Source: JAICXG01 sp036825615
GTDB taxonomy: Bacteria > Verrucomicrobiota > Verrucomicrobiia > Chthoniobacterales > UBA10450
NCBI GenBank assembly: GCA_036825615.1
Contig: DAISXY010000013.1
Span: 1-64,000 of the forward strand
Direction: 5' to 3'
Length of the DNA: 64,000 nt
Shown: positions 41,926-51,646 of the stretch, in pieces
How positions within the stretch are numbered: the first letter of the stretch is position 1
Layout of the letters: the number at the start of each line of letters is the position of its first letter
Position numbers and translations under genes: made by a program
Notes under the pieces: generated by a model
What the model saw: only the letters and a program-made list of their open reading frames with translations
The model's database searches: none
Told to the model about the DNA's origin: nothing

Positions 41926-43329
41926 TCAGGTGGCCTGGCGCTTGCCCAGTACAAACATGAGACAGCCAAGTAGATTTGCCACGACCGTGACGACGATAAT
42001 CTTGACGGCAAAGGACAAAGGATTAACCACGTTAACAATCGGAACGATCGTGAGTGCGATGTAGAGCAGGGTGGTCGCGGCCCCGATGGCGGCGGCCAAT
42101 CTTAGCCACAGGGGCGGCCGAGCTGGGTGCTTTCTCAGACCGAAGATTGGGATCGCAAAAAGGATCAGGTAGGCAATTCCATAGAAAATGCCGGCGGCGT
42201 TATCAATCAGCTGAAATGCTTCCTGCTGACCTACTCCAAGCTGGCTCGCAATCGCAAACACAAGAGTTACGAGACCGACAAAGAGGATCGAGTTAAGCGG
42301 TGTCTTGTAACGCGGATCCAGCCGGGTGAACCATTGCGGTAACAATCGGTCCCACCCCGCCACCATCGGCAGGCGCGTGTTGCCAGTGAAATAGATGCTG
42401 AGCAAAGCAATTGCCCGCCCGGCCAGCATGAGAATGACTACCGACGCCACCCACCCGCCCGCGCCAAACTCGCGCGTCGCCACACTTAGCGCCTGCGGCA
42501 CCGGACCAACCAGATCGAGGTCGGAGAATTTCACGTAAGCCATGACCGCGCTCGTCCCCAGAATGAACATCAGCGCGATGATCGGCGCGGCGATGATGAC
42601 CGAGCGACCGATGTTCCGCGCCGGGATCCGCGCTTCGCCGGCGAGAATCGCAACATACTCGAACCCGCTCAAGGCCCCGAGGGCCATCTTGCTAAAGATA
42701 TTGAGGGCAAAAAGTGTCGGCGGCGGTAACTCCCAGTCGAGCGGATGATACTGCGGCAGCTTACCCGCGGCCCGGCTGATGAATGGCATCACGATCAGGA
42801 CCAGATAGGTAACGAGCATCAGGATTGCGCCGGCGTTATGCACCCATTTGCCGACACTTAGTCCACGGATCGTCACCATGATAATGAGAGCGATGAGCGC
42901 GGCGTTCAGCCCCGACACGAACCAGCGGCTGGCAGGCATCCACGCAGCCCGCTCCCCAATCGCATAGTTAAGTTGAGTAGCAATGACCAGACCTGTGCCT
43001 GCCATCACTACGATCCCGAGGAGCCAGAGATTCCATGCCACGATAAAACCGGCAAAGTCGTTGAAGCCAAACTTGGCCCATTGGTAAAGCCCCCCTTCGA
43101 GCGGCATCAAACCGTTGAGATAGATCACGGTGACGGCCACCGGCACATAGAAAAGCAGAATGGCAAAAAGCCAGTAAGCACCCTGGGAAGGCCCAAGCTT
43201 TGCCGCCGTGCCCACCCACGAAGTGCCGACCACAAACACCACCTGGGTCAGGACCAGGTCACGCAGACCCAGCTCCTTTTTGAAGATGGCGCTGTGCGCG
43301 ACCACAGATCGCTCGGATGCGCTACTCAC
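41926..43329 (-). CDS. APC-superfamily amino acid/polyamine permease
   Basis: A 467-residue protein from a GTG start with about twelve hydrophobic segments. The opening LRDLVLTQVVFVVGTSWVGT, the internal GGLYQWAKFGFNDFAGFIVA, and SGFEYVAILAGEARIPARNIG are classic APC transporter motifs for amino acids or amines. It would import a nitrogen compound across the inner membrane. It converges with the amidase, which could release such substrates outside, though this link is only positional. Confidence 0.9.
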   Translation of the reverse strand: MSSASERSVVAHSAIFKKELGLRDLVLTQVVFVVGTSWVGTAAKLGPSQGAYWLFAILLFYVPVAVTVIYLNGLMPLEGGLYQWAKFGFNDFAGFIVAWNLWLLGIVVMAGTGLVIATQLNYAIGERAAWMPASRWFVSGLNAALIALIIMVTIRGLSVGKWVHNAGAILMLVTYLVLIVMPFISRAAGKLPQYHPLDWELPPPTLFALNIFSKMALGALSGFEYVAILAGEARIPARNIGRSVIIAAPIIALMFILGTSAVMAYVKFSDLDLVGPVPQALSVATREFGAGGWVASVVILMLAGRAIALLSIYFTGNTRLPMVAGWDRLLPQWFTRLDPRYKTPLNSILFVGLVTLVFAIASQLGVGQQEAFQLIDNAAGIFYGIAYLILFAIPIFGLRKHPARPPLWLRLAAAIGAATTLLYIALTIVPIVNVVNPLSFAVKIIVVTVVANLLGCLMFVLGKRQAT

Positions 43330-43492
43330 GGCAGAAAGAGTTATCCCGCGACGCTTCTCCGGTCCAAGGAAATCGCCGTGGATCGCAGTTTCATTTGTGT
43401 GTCACTCTTCCGTTCCTCCGCACTAAAGCTAAGGTTACCGCCGGCGTACATGCGATAACCGGATAACATAAGGCGCCGGGAGCGCGCCATTT

Positions 43493-43915
43493 TTAATCCT
43501 GAGGCGAGGGACCGAATCGGATCCCTGCTTTCTGCACCTCCTGGTAAGGCAGCAACCAGATGAGCGATTCGTCGTGCAAGTCCACGACCTGGATGCGATT
43601 CCCGAAAGGATCATGGAAATCACAGCGGAATCCGGGAATCAACTTCAGCGCGTATTTCTTCGTCAGTTTCTCGCGCACTTCGTTTAACTGTGCCTCGTCG
43701 CGTACGATCAGGCCGAAATGCCTCGCCCGATCGCGCTGTAGCTTGTCGACTTCGAAGATGGCGAGGAATTGATGTTCGCCGATTTTGAAAAAGGCGTCCC
43801 CTTCCCCTTCGTCCATTTTCTCGAGGCCAAAGACATCTTCATAAAACGCGACCGCCCTGGCCACGTCGTCAACTTCGATCGCAACATGATTGATTCCGTA
43901 TACGTGCACGCTCAT
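43493..43915 (-). CDS. VOC (glyoxalase/bleomycin resistance) family protein
   Basis: A 140-residue protein with a paired beta-alpha-beta-beta-beta layout. It opens with HVYGINHVAIEVDDVARAV and AFYEDVFGLEKM, has an HQFLAIFEVD strand, and in the second half DFHDPFGNRIQVVDL, which carries a metal-binding-type Asp/Glu position. VOC proteins include lyases, dioxygenases and drug-binding proteins, so a specific role cannot be given. It stands alone between the permease and an empty stretch. Confidence 0.88.
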   Translation of the reverse strand: MSVHVYGINHVAIEVDDVARAVAFYEDVFGLEKMDEGEGDAFFKIGEHQFLAIFEVDKLQRDRARHFGLIVRDEAQLNEVREKLTKKYALKLIPGFRCDFHDPFGNRIQVVDLHDESLIWLLPYQEVQKAGIRFGPSPQD

Positions 43916-44244
43916 GCCGCGAATTAACCGCGCCGGTGCCGGAAGTAAACCGCGCCGCTGGATAACAAGCGAACGCGCTCGCGGCCCGGCGATTCGCTCC
44001 GCGCCTTGCCTGGCATGGCAAGGCCGAAGCTCCCAGCCCGCCTCAAAAAAAATGCCACGCTCTGACTCTGATTTCCTCGCCCTAACTTCGAATTTCTGAC
44101 TCCTTGCCGCATCCGCGACGCGGAGGAAGCAAGGTTAACCTACTGCCAGAAGTAGCGATGCGGCACGGTGCCTGCCATTCCGCCTTTCAACTTTTCGAGG
44201 CTGGTTTCAAGCGGCTCGGCCGGCGCGTCACTGCACCGTGAGGG
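43916..44244. other. Gene-free stretch with one strong hairpin
   Basis: About 330 bases. GCCTTGCC (44003-44010) pairs perfectly with GGCAAGGC (44017-44024) around a 6-base loop, with no T-run after it. Near 44152-44240 the minus strand carries a coding-like C-terminal stretch (ETSLEKLKGGMAGTVPHRYF) without a start, possibly the tail of a lost gene. Confidence 0.45.
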
Positions 44245-45834
44245 TCAGGTCGTTACCGTCTCCGCCCTCATACGATAATGATCGGCCAGCGGATAACTCC
44301 GGGAGACAAGGCCGAAGGCGAGCGCGGCGACAAAGGCAAAAAGGGCGAAGAAGAACATCTGGAACGCAGTCACGCCGAAACCGGTCGAGGCAATGAAATC
44401 AGTGACTGCGCGGTTTTGCACCCCGGCATTGGCGACCAGGACCCAGAGATTGCCGATCGTGACCGAGAGATTCCAGAAAGCCATGATCGCGCCTTTCATC
44501 GCCAGGGGCGCCTGGCTATAGGCAAACTCGAGCCCGGTAGTTGCGACTAGGACTTCGCCAAAGGTAAGGAGGACATACGGCAAGACCTGCCATGTGATGG
44601 TAAAGACGTTTCCACGATCGAGCACCAGTTGCATCGCGCCGACCACGATCCAGGAGAGTCCGGCAAAGGCAATGCCGGCGGTCATCTTCCGCAACGGAGT
44701 CATCTCGAAACCAAACCGGCCAAGTGCCGGATAAAGCACGAGATTGTTGAACGGAATCAGCAGCATGACGAGCGCAGGGTTAAGAGCCTGCATTTGCGCG
44801 GGCTGAAACCAGCTGGGCTTGGACATCGCGTTTGCCTGCAAGACCCAGGTCGAGGCTTTCTGATCGAATAAGGACCAGAAAGGTGTGACAAGGGCGAATA
44901 GCACCAGGACGCGCAGGACCGAGCGCACACCCGCAATCGCTTCCGCCGGGTGCCGGTCGCGCACTGCCTCGAGCTGAAGCCAGACGCCGAGCCCACCCAA
45001 AGCGATGAGCGCGACAAGAGCGAGACAGGCCGCGATAACGAAGCCGAATTGCGGAGTAAGGAGGAAAGATCCGACCGCGAGGCCAATCGCGATCACCGCG
45101 AGTAACTGACCGCGGAAGCCCGATGCGATCGCATCGCGCGAGACCCGGAGGAAAGAGTGCGGATTCGGCGGCGCCGGCGGAATCATCACATACTTCTTGC
45201 GGCCGGCCCACAGGACCGCGGTCGAGATAAACATAAGCAGGCCGGGCACACCAAAGGCGATCGCCGGCCCGAGATAACGCAGAAACATCGGCATCAGGAG
45301 CGAAGCAAAGAAGGAGCCGAAGTTGATGATCCAATAAAAGGCATCGAAGACGACCTTGGCGCGATCTTTGTTTGTCTGATCGAATTGATCGCCGACAAAC
45401 GCGGCCACGCACGGCTTGATCCCGCCGGAGCCGAACGCAATTAATCCGAGGCCAAGATAGAACCCGCTGCGGTTCGTAACAAAGATCGCGAGCAACGCCT
45501 GACCGATGCAGTAGACCAGGCTGAGCCAAAAAATGACGTGGTATTTGCCGAAAAAGCGATCCGCGAGCCACCCGCCTAACAATGGAAAAAAATAAACACC
45601 GATGACGAAGGTGTGAAAAACATCCTTCGCCCCGGTGGCCCGTTCCGACTCGGGCAGGTAGAGCAGGAGCGACGAGACAAGGAAGACGGTGAGGATGTTC
45701 CGCATCCCATAAAAGCTGAACCGCTCACAACCTTCGTTGCCGATGATGTAACGGATCTGTCGCGGGATTCGTGCGCGCGAATCCGGCACATAGTCTGCCG
45801 CCTCAGCGATCTTCGGCTCTGCAATTTCCTTCAC
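44245..45834 (-). CDS. POT/PTR-family proton-coupled peptide transporter
   Basis: 529 residues from the GTG at 45832-45834; a longer frame opens at 45939. Family motifs are ERFSFYGMRNILTVFL near the start (the ExxERFxYYG signature), DRFFGKYHVIFWLSL, and LIAFGSGGIKPCVAAFVGDQF matching the second POT signature. Roughly fourteen hydrophobic segments are present, which is the bacterial form with two extra helices. It imports di- and tripeptides with protons. It is monocistronic. Confidence 0.93.
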   Translation of the reverse strand: MKEIAEPKIAEAADYVPDSRARIPRQIRYIIGNEGCERFSFYGMRNILTVFLVSSLLLYLPESERATGAKDVFHTFVIGVYFFPLLGGWLADRFFGKYHVIFWLSLVYCIGQALLAIFVTNRSGFYLGLGLIAFGSGGIKPCVAAFVGDQFDQTNKDRAKVVFDAFYWIINFGSFFASLLMPMFLRYLGPAIAFGVPGLLMFISTAVLWAGRKKYVMIPPAPPNPHSFLRVSRDAIASGFRGQLLAVIAIGLAVGSFLLTPQFGFVIAACLALVALIALGGLGVWLQLEAVRDRHPAEAIAGVRSVLRVLVLFALVTPFWSLFDQKASTWVLQANAMSKPSWFQPAQMQALNPALVMLLIPFNNLVLYPALGRFGFEMTPLRKMTAGIAFAGLSWIVVGAMQLVLDRGNVFTITWQVLPYVLLTFGEVLVATTGLEFAYSQAPLAMKGAIMAFWNLSVTIGNLWVLVANAGVQNRAVTDFIASTGFGVTAFQMFFFALFAFVAALAFGLVSRSYPLADHYRMRAETVTT

Positions 45835-46110
45835 GTTCGCGACCGTGGCAGAACACGATGAAGGCGCAACTGCAAATCTGCGATTGAGGACCGCGGGCGA
45901 GATCAGTCTCGATAAACTTCCTCGCCAAAGTCTCCTCACAGAGCTCGTCGGGCAAATCGTAGCGGGTAACTCCGGTTATTTCAGCTGACCAAACTCCTGC
46001 ACGTCCGGGAGTGTCTGTCCGCCCTTCGGCGTCCGCAATCGTCGGATTCTTGTCCGTAGTGGTGATATTTCTTGCGTGCCATTCGCGCTGGAATCGCTAG
46101 CTTTCGGCCG

Positions 46111-46697
46111 ATGCGTCCATCTTTCATTCTCAGTTTCGTCGCGTTCGTCGCGGCCAGCGCCACGAGCCTTTGCGCGCAAACGCCCTCGCCTTCGCCCTCT
46201 CCAGCGACGGCGCCGACAACGTTGCGCTCGCTCTTGGTAGCCGAACTCCATAGCACTCATGACAAAGCGGAGTGGTTCACTCCCATGATACCGCGCTCGC
46301 CGGGCTCACCGCCGAGCAGGCAAAGTGGGTGCCGCACAACGCTCAGGGCAAGCTCGATCCCAACGCCAATCACTCTGTCGGAATGCTGACTTATCACCTC
46401 GTCTTTTGGAATGAGAATGTTCTCGCGCGCATGCGTGGAGAAAAGCCGGCGAATCCCGCGAATAACGACGAGACCTTTAATGACTTCGATGCGGCGCATT
46501 GGGACGATCTCGTGCAGCGGCTCGATCGAGTCATGAAAAATCTGGAAGCGGAGGTCGAGAAAATGCCGGAGGAAAAGCTGGCCAAAGCAGCGTCCACCAT
46601 TTCGCACGTGACCACTCACAACGCCTATCACACCGGTCAGATCCTTTATGTGCGCAAGTTACAAGGCTCCTGGAACCCGGCCAACGGCGTGAAGTAG
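46111..46697 (+). pseudogene. Exported DinB-family protein split by a frameshift
   Basis: From 46111 one frame gives a signal peptide (MRPSFILSFVAFVAASATSL) and LRSLLVAELHSTHDKAEWFTP, then leaves the family. From about 46280 another frame continues as DTALAGLTAEQAKWVPHN, GMLTYHLVFWNENVLARM and ISHVTTHNAYHTGQILYVRK to the stop at 46695-46697, a DinB/YfiT-like four-helix fold with three metal-binding His positions. One indel between 46270 and 46290 would restore a single 195-residue protein. It is either a recent break or a sequencing error. Only the second part (from 46272) has its own ATG-like open frame. Confidence 0.7.
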
Positions 46698-46763
46698 GTG
46701 TAACACCAGCTCGGTCTGCGATTGGCGTTTGCGTGCAGGTCGCGGGTGGCCGAGAGAACAACG

Positions 46764-47678
46764 ATGTCTCGCCATTATGAGTTTGTGCAGCTCGACGTCT
46801 TTACCAAGACGCCCCTCGCCGGAAACCCGCTTGCGATCTTTCCCGATGCGCGAGGTTTGACCGACGGGGAAATGCAGAGTCTGGCGCGCGAGATGAATCT
46901 CTCGGAAACAACTTTCATTCTGCCGCGCGAACCTGAGGTGGAAGCAGCCGAGGGGAAACGGGTCCGTATCTTTACCGTTGAGGAGGAGCTGCCGTTTGCC
47001 GGGCATCCAACCCTCGGCACGGCTCTCTATTTGCAGAGCATTGCACCTTCAAAGCTCGAGCAAGTTGTCCTGGACCTGAATGTCGGAAAAATCCCGGTCC
47101 GGTTCATGAGCGAACCCGAAAACCAATCCGATCGCGTCGGCGGCGAGGTGTTTGGTGAGATGGCACAGCGTGATCCGGAGTTTGGAACCATCCTGGCGCG
47201 AGAAAGGCTCGCAGCTGTGCTGAAGGATCAGCGCGAGGCGATTGCATCCGAGCCTCCGTGCCAGGTTGTTTCGACTGGGTTGCCGTTCGCGATTGTGCCA
47301 ATTCGCGACCGCGAGGCCCTGGCGCAGTTAAAGCCTGACCTATCCCGCAGCGCCGAGTTGCTGCAAGGCAGCGGAGCGCAATTCTTCTACTTTATCTCTC
47401 CACCGACTGGCGAGGGCGAACGTGAAGCGCGCGCCCGCATGTTCTTTTACGGTGGAGAAGATCCTGCAACCGGTTCAGCGGCCGGCTGCGCGGCGAGTTG
47501 GATGGTCCGGCATGGCTGGGCCGAATCGGATGAGCAGATTCTCATCCGGCAAGGGGTGGAGGCGCGACGGCCAAGTGAGATCTTTGTGCGCGCGAAAGGC
47601 GAAGGCGAGAAGGTGACTGACGTTCGAGTGGGCGGTTACGCGGTCGAGGTCCTGCGCGGAAGAGTTACCTTGAAGTAA
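46764..47678 (+). CDS. PhzF-family isomerase/epimerase
   Basis: 304 residues from the ATG at 46764. The two-lobed PhzF fold is clear: FVQLDVFTKTPLAGNPLAIF at the start, MNLSETTFILP with the catalytic Glu, ELPFAGHPTLGTALYL, and in the second lobe FFYGGEDPATGSAAGCAASW. Members isomerise small metabolites; PhzF itself acts in phenazine synthesis, but no phenazine genes are here. It follows the DinB gene by 66 bases on the same strand. Confidence 0.93.
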   Translation: MSRHYEFVQLDVFTKTPLAGNPLAIFPDARGLTDGEMQSLAREMNLSETTFILPREPEVEAAEGKRVRIFTVEEELPFAGHPTLGTALYLQSIAPSKLEQVVLDLNVGKIPVRFMSEPENQSDRVGGEVFGEMAQRDPEFGTILARERLAAVLKDQREAIASEPPCQVVSTGLPFAIVPIRDREALAQLKPDLSRSAELLQGSGAQFFYFISPPTGEGEREARARMFFYGGEDPATGSAAGCAASWMVRHGWAESDEQILIRQGVEARRPSEIFVRAKGEGEKVTDVRVGGYAVEVLRGRVTLK

Positions 47679-47745
47679 ATGCCGGGCAGTAAGAGTTAGC
47701 ACTGGCAAGGGCGGCGAGATCGATCAGCGACGGAAAAGCGACCCC

Positions 47746-49092
47746 TCAGCCACCGATGCGGGCTACCCGGAGGACCGGCTGTTGGAACGTGGTGGGGTCC
47801 ACCGTCTGATAACTCTCGAACTGGGTAAAATTCGAGGGCGCCGTGCTATCCAGATAAGGCTCGACATAGCGAGGATCACGAATCGTGTAGGGCGTCCAGG
47901 TGATTCCGTTGTCACCGCTCACCGCAAACATCGCCAGACCATTCCCGCCACTCGGGACGCGCCAATAACTCAGATATAACTTTCCGTTGAACTCATGAAT
48001 GGCAGTGTTCCAGCCAATCGTGACGTCCTGTTGCACCGGGACGATGTTCCAAACCGTGCCGTCGGTTGTGCTCGCCACCCTGACAAAAGTTCCAGAGGTG
48101 GTGTCTGCCTCATAAGCCGCGAAAACCATTCGGTTCGGACTCACTGTGATTGAGCTAGCCAGCCCCGTCAGGTTGGGGTCTCCCGGCGTGCCATCGACCA
48201 GGAAGTTGTCCCACGTCGCACCGCGGGTTCGCATTGCCGCGTTCATATCGGTGTGATCGGGGTAGAGACTGTTATAATAGCTCACCCAGACCGAACGGAT
48301 ATCAGCCGCTCCTACAGAGGTGTATAACCCGTTCCCAAGTCCGCCGGCCACGATGCTATCAGTCCAGGTCGCCCCGCCATTTTTGCTGATATAACTGTGG
48401 ATACCTTCCTCGGGCCCGTTTGCATGCGCGCTGATCACGACCGCTTTCGCAGTCAGGACGCGGACGGAGTTGTAGTCGCCGGCATTACTATCAGCCACCG
48501 TCTGCGTCGTCCAGGTCGAACCGCCATCGGTGCTCTTTGCCACCTTCAGCTTCATATCGGCGAAGAGCCCGCTCGCCCTCACGTGGTAGGCGACATAGAC
48601 GGCTGAGCCATGGTCGCCATCGATCGAGACGCTATTATCGATCGTATCGCCTTCCTCAATCGCGTTCGGGTCAATCACGGTAATGGTCCAGGTCTGCCCC
48701 GCATCGGTGCTCCTGGCGACGCGAAGCTCGGCCGGGATATAGCCGGAGATTGTAGGGTCAGAGAGGAAGCGCTTGTAGGCCACGAGAACGGTGCTGTCGT
48801 CAGCCGCGTAAATCGCATTCTCGTATCCGGTGTATAACTCAGTATCAACGGTTGTAATGGTCACGGCGGCGAGCGGGGCCGTCACGTCAATTGGTCCAGT
48901 TCGCCCGGTCTCGCTCGGCGTCTGCAACGTCGCCCCTTCCCTTACTCCCGCGATGACTCTGTAGACCGCTGGCATCCCGGCTTCGGCCGGCATCGCCGTG
49001 ACTACCGTAACCAGGAGTGCGACCAGGAGTAGGACGGAGGGTGCAGGCGAGCGTTCAGCAGCGTTGGTGCTGGATTCGGTTCTTGTCTTCAT
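47746..49092 (-). CDS. Secreted sialidase-like (Asp-box) propeller
   Basis: A 448-residue protein with an export signal (VLLLVALLVTVVTAMPAEA, about residues 20-38). Repeated Asp-box-like motifs lie at blade ends: STDAGQTWTITV, STDGGSTWTTQ, SKNGGATWTDS and SGDNGITWTPY. Strands such as VYVAYHVRASG and LYLSYWRV alternate between them. These mark a six-bladed sialidase-type propeller, but the catalytic Arg triad and Tyr/Glu of true sialidases cannot be assigned. It is divergent from the SBP56-like gene across 284 bases. Confidence 0.85.
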   Translation of the reverse strand: MKTRTESSTNAAERSPAPSVLLLVALLVTVVTAMPAEAGMPAVYRVIAGVREGATLQTPSETGRTGPIDVTAPLAAVTITTVDTELYTGYENAIYAADDSTVLVAYKRFLSDPTISGYIPAELRVARSTDAGQTWTITVIDPNAIEEGDTIDNSVSIDGDHGSAVYVAYHVRASGLFADMKLKVAKSTDGGSTWTTQTVADSNAGDYNSVRVLTAKAVVISAHANGPEEGIHSYISKNGGATWTDSIVAGGLGNGLYTSVGAADIRSVWVSYYNSLYPDHTDMNAAMRTRGATWDNFLVDGTPGDPNLTGLASSITVSPNRMVFAAYEADTTSGTFVRVASTTDGTVWNIVPVQQDVTIGWNTAIHEFNGKLYLSYWRVPSGGNGLAMFAVSGDNGITWTPYTIRDPRYVEPYLDSTAPSNFTQFESYQTVDPTTFQQPVLRVARIGG

Positions 49093-49376
49093 GAATGAAA
49101 CCTTCCTTTTCTCCCAATGAAATGAATGGATTGTTCCTCTACCTCGACCTGAACGAGGAAAGAAGCTGTCGGGAGGAGTCCCCTTTCCCGAATTCAGATT
49201 CTCGGTTTTGCGGCCGAGCGACCCGCAGTGTCAAGATCAAAACTGAAGTAAAATGCACGGCGTCTCGGTGGAAACTAATTTGCGGCGCGATTCCGATTCG
49301 GCTTGCGCCGATTCCCTTGGGACGCTTGGTTGGAGGCGCCTATGTAGAGTTAACCACCAACCTTGGAGGGCTCACC
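49093..49376. other. Divergent intergenic region
   Basis: About 280 bases between the Asp-box protein and the SBP56 gene. A frame open to 49095 exists, but its translation is not conserved-looking, and the SBP56 family begins at 49377. Promoters for both genes must lie here; none is clear by eye. Confidence 0.45.
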
Positions 49377-50771
49377 ATGCCGATGCTTAAACCTGACCCG
49401 ACGTTCTACCCCTCGCCCCGGCTCGCAGCCGAAGCACCCCCGGAAAAACTCGCCTTTGTCGCGGCGCTGAATCCGCCCGGCGGGAAAAATCACGATGCCA
49501 TTCTTGTCGTCGATGTTGATCCTGACTCGCCGCAATACAGTGAGGAGGTCGGGCGTTGCACTTTGCCCGAGTTTGGTGACGAGCTGCATCACTTTGGCTG
49601 GAACGCGTGCAGCTCTGCGCTCTGTCCCTATGCGCCCCATCCGCATATCGAGCGGCGCTATCTCATCGTCCCAGGGATCCGCTCTTCGCGCATTTATGTC
49701 GTCGATACGAAGCCGGATGCGCGCAATTTGAAAGTCGTGCGCACGATCACGGCCGAGGAAATTGCAAAGCGCACCGGTTATTCGCGACCGCACACGGTCC
49801 ATTGCGGCCCGGAGGGCATCTATGTCAGCGCACTCGGCTCACCCGATGGGGACGGGCCGGGCGGCATCTTTCTGCTCGATCATTTCAACTTCGCTGTGAC
49901 CGGGCCGTGGGAAGCAGATCGCGGTGATCAGTATCTGCATTATGATTTTTGGTGGCACCTGCTCCATGACACCTTGCTAACCTCGGAATGGGGAACACCG
50001 AAGATGGTTGAGAACGGCGTGCAACCGGACCTGTTGCTTAACTCTCAGTACGGCCATCGCATCCACGTCTGGAATTTGCGCACGCGCAAGGTGGTGGAGA
50101 CTCTCGACCTCGGGAAAGAGAACCAGATGGTGTTGGAATTGCGCCCCGCGCATGACCCGAGTAAGACCTATGGCTTTGTCGGCGTCGTGATTTCCCTCAA
50201 GGATCTCTCGGCCTCGGTCTGGCTCTGGCACCGGCCTAACGGAAAGTGGGGCGTGCAAAAGGTGATCGAGATTCCGGCGGAACCGGCGGATCCGGATCTG
50301 CTCCCGCCAGCCTTGAAGCCATTTAAAGCCGTGCCGCCGCTCGTCACGGACATCGATCTTTCCGTCGATGATCGGTTTCTCTACGTCTCCTGCTTCGGCA
50401 CAGGTGAGATGCAGCAGTACGACGTGAGTGATCCGTTTCACCCAAAAAAGGTCGGCTCGGTCCACATTGGCGGGATCGTCAGGCGCGAGCCGCATCCGAA
50501 GGATCCGGAGCGCAGGTTGCGGGGCGGGCCGCAAATGGTGGAAGTAAGTCGCGATGGTCAGCGCGTCTATTTCACTAACTCGCTTTACGCGGCCTGGGAT
50601 GAGCAGTTTTATCCCGAGGGCGTGGGTAACTGGATGGTGAAACTCGATGTCGCACGGGAAGGCGGGATCGCGTTCGATCGGAAGTTTTTCTTCGAGACGA
50701 AAGATTACCGGCTCCATCAAGTGCGACTCGAAGGCGGCGATGCGTCCTCTGATTCGTATTGCTTCAGCTGA
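49377..50771 (+). CDS. Selenium-binding protein 56 family / methanethiol oxidase homologue
   Basis: 464 residues from the ATG at 49377, the typical SBP56 length. Hallmarks include LHHFGWNACSSALCPYAP, YLIVPGIRSSRIYVVDTKPD, GYSRPHTVHCGPEGIYVSAL, FWWHLLHDTLLTSEWG and QMVEVSRDGQRVYFTNSLY. The family forms a seven-bladed propeller. Bacterial members such as MtoX oxidise methanethiol with copper, others bind selenium. Here no SCO1-like copper chaperone is adjacent. The next gene is a small membrane protein on the same strand 115 bases later. Cytoplasmic, since no signal peptide is seen at this start. Confidence 0.93.
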   Translation: MPMLKPDPTFYPSPRLAAEAPPEKLAFVAALNPPGGKNHDAILVVDVDPDSPQYSEEVGRCTLPEFGDELHHFGWNACSSALCPYAPHPHIERRYLIVPGIRSSRIYVVDTKPDARNLKVVRTITAEEIAKRTGYSRPHTVHCGPEGIYVSALGSPDGDGPGGIFLLDHFNFAVTGPWEADRGDQYLHYDFWWHLLHDTLLTSEWGTPKMVENGVQPDLLLNSQYGHRIHVWNLRTRKVVETLDLGKENQMVLELRPAHDPSKTYGFVGVVISLKDLSASVWLWHRPNGKWGVQKVIEIPAEPADPDLLPPALKPFKAVPPLVTDIDLSVDDRFLYVSCFGTGEMQQYDVSDPFHPKKVGSVHIGGIVRREPHPKDPERRLRGGPQMVEVSRDGQRVYFTNSLYAAWDEQFYPEGVGNWMVKLDVAREGGIAFDRKFFFETKDYRLHQVRLEGGDASSDSYCFS

Positions 50772-50886
50772 TGGCAAGGCGAGAGGAACGGCCGGAGGGC
50801 CGGCCGTCTCCAAATTCGCGGTGGCGCTTCTAATAGCTTGGAGCCGGCCCGCCCTCGGGCCGCCGCGGCATGAATTTGCCTAACGA

Positions 50887-51546
50887 ATGACCCATCTCTG
50901 GCCCTGGCTCGTGCTCCTGGGTCTCGGCGCACTCCACGGGATCAACCCGGGAATGGGCTGGCTTTTCGCGCTCTGTCTCGGACTCCAGGAACGGCGGCGC
51001 GCGGCGGTTCTCGCGGCCCTGCCGCCAATCGCGCTCGGACACGCGCTCTCGGTCGGGTTGGTGGTTTTGCTTCTCGCGTTGCTAAGCACGGAAATGCGAC
51101 CGGAGTTGTTGCAGTACGCCTCGGCTGCAGTCCTGATCGCGTATGGCGGTTATCGCGCCGTCCGGTCGCGCCACCCGCGCTGGGTCGGGATGCGTGTTGG
51201 GTTCGGTGATCTGACTCTCTGGTCGTTCCTGATGGCTTCAGCCCATGGTGCCGGACTGATGCTGGTGCCGGTCTTACTCGCCGCCTGGTCGAGCGACAGT
51301 CACGCCCTCGCCGCGCACCATCACGCTGCCGGTCACCAAGGTCATCTGCCGGTTATGGCTGGTGCGGGCGTTCTGAGCGCGGCGGTAACCGTGCACACGC
51401 TAGGTCACCTCATCGTCGCCGGCCTCGTCGCGCTGCTCTTTTACGAGAAACTCGGCCTGGCAATTCTGCAGAAGACCTGGTTCAACATTGATTTCGCCTG
51501 GGCCCTCGCCTTGATCGCCACCGGTCTCATTCTCCTTTTCATCTGA
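50887..51546 (+). CDS. Six-helix membrane protein of unknown function
   Basis: A 219-residue protein with about six hydrophobic segments. It opens WLVLLGLGALHGINPGMGWL, which resembles the first helix of NicO/HupE-type metal transporters (HGxxPGH). A His-rich loop (ALAAHHHAAGHQGH, about residues 138-151) faces one side and VHTLGHLIVAGL lies in a late helix. This suggests a metal-related membrane protein, possibly linked to the SBP56 gene upstream. The octamer CCTAACGA ends right at its ATG. Function not established. Confidence 0.75.
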   Translation: MTHLWPWLVLLGLGALHGINPGMGWLFALCLGLQERRRAAVLAALPPIALGHALSVGLVVLLLALLSTEMRPELLQYASAAVLIAYGGYRAVRSRHPRWVGMRVGFGDLTLWSFLMASAHGAGLMLVPVLLAAWSSDSHALAAHHHAAGHQGHLPVMAGAGVLSAAVTVHTLGHLIVAGLVALLFYEKLGLAILQKTWFNIDFAWALALIATGLILLFI

Positions 51547-51646
51547 ACCGCTGCCCTTGCCGTTGTTATCTCGGTTTCATGAGCACCGATCATGCGGCGA
51601 CTTGCCGGCTACAGGACGCGCGCGGAAAAACGATTATGCTGCGCCG

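Noticed and set aside
44152..44240. C-terminal coding-like stretch on the minus strand (ETSLEKLKGGMAG...)
   Set aside because: No start codon and an in-frame stop just upstream; noted only as a possible relic in the gap description.
49095..49376. N-terminal extension of the SBP56 gene
   Set aside because: The extension shows no signal peptide or conservation-like pattern; the family sequence begins at the ATG at 49377.
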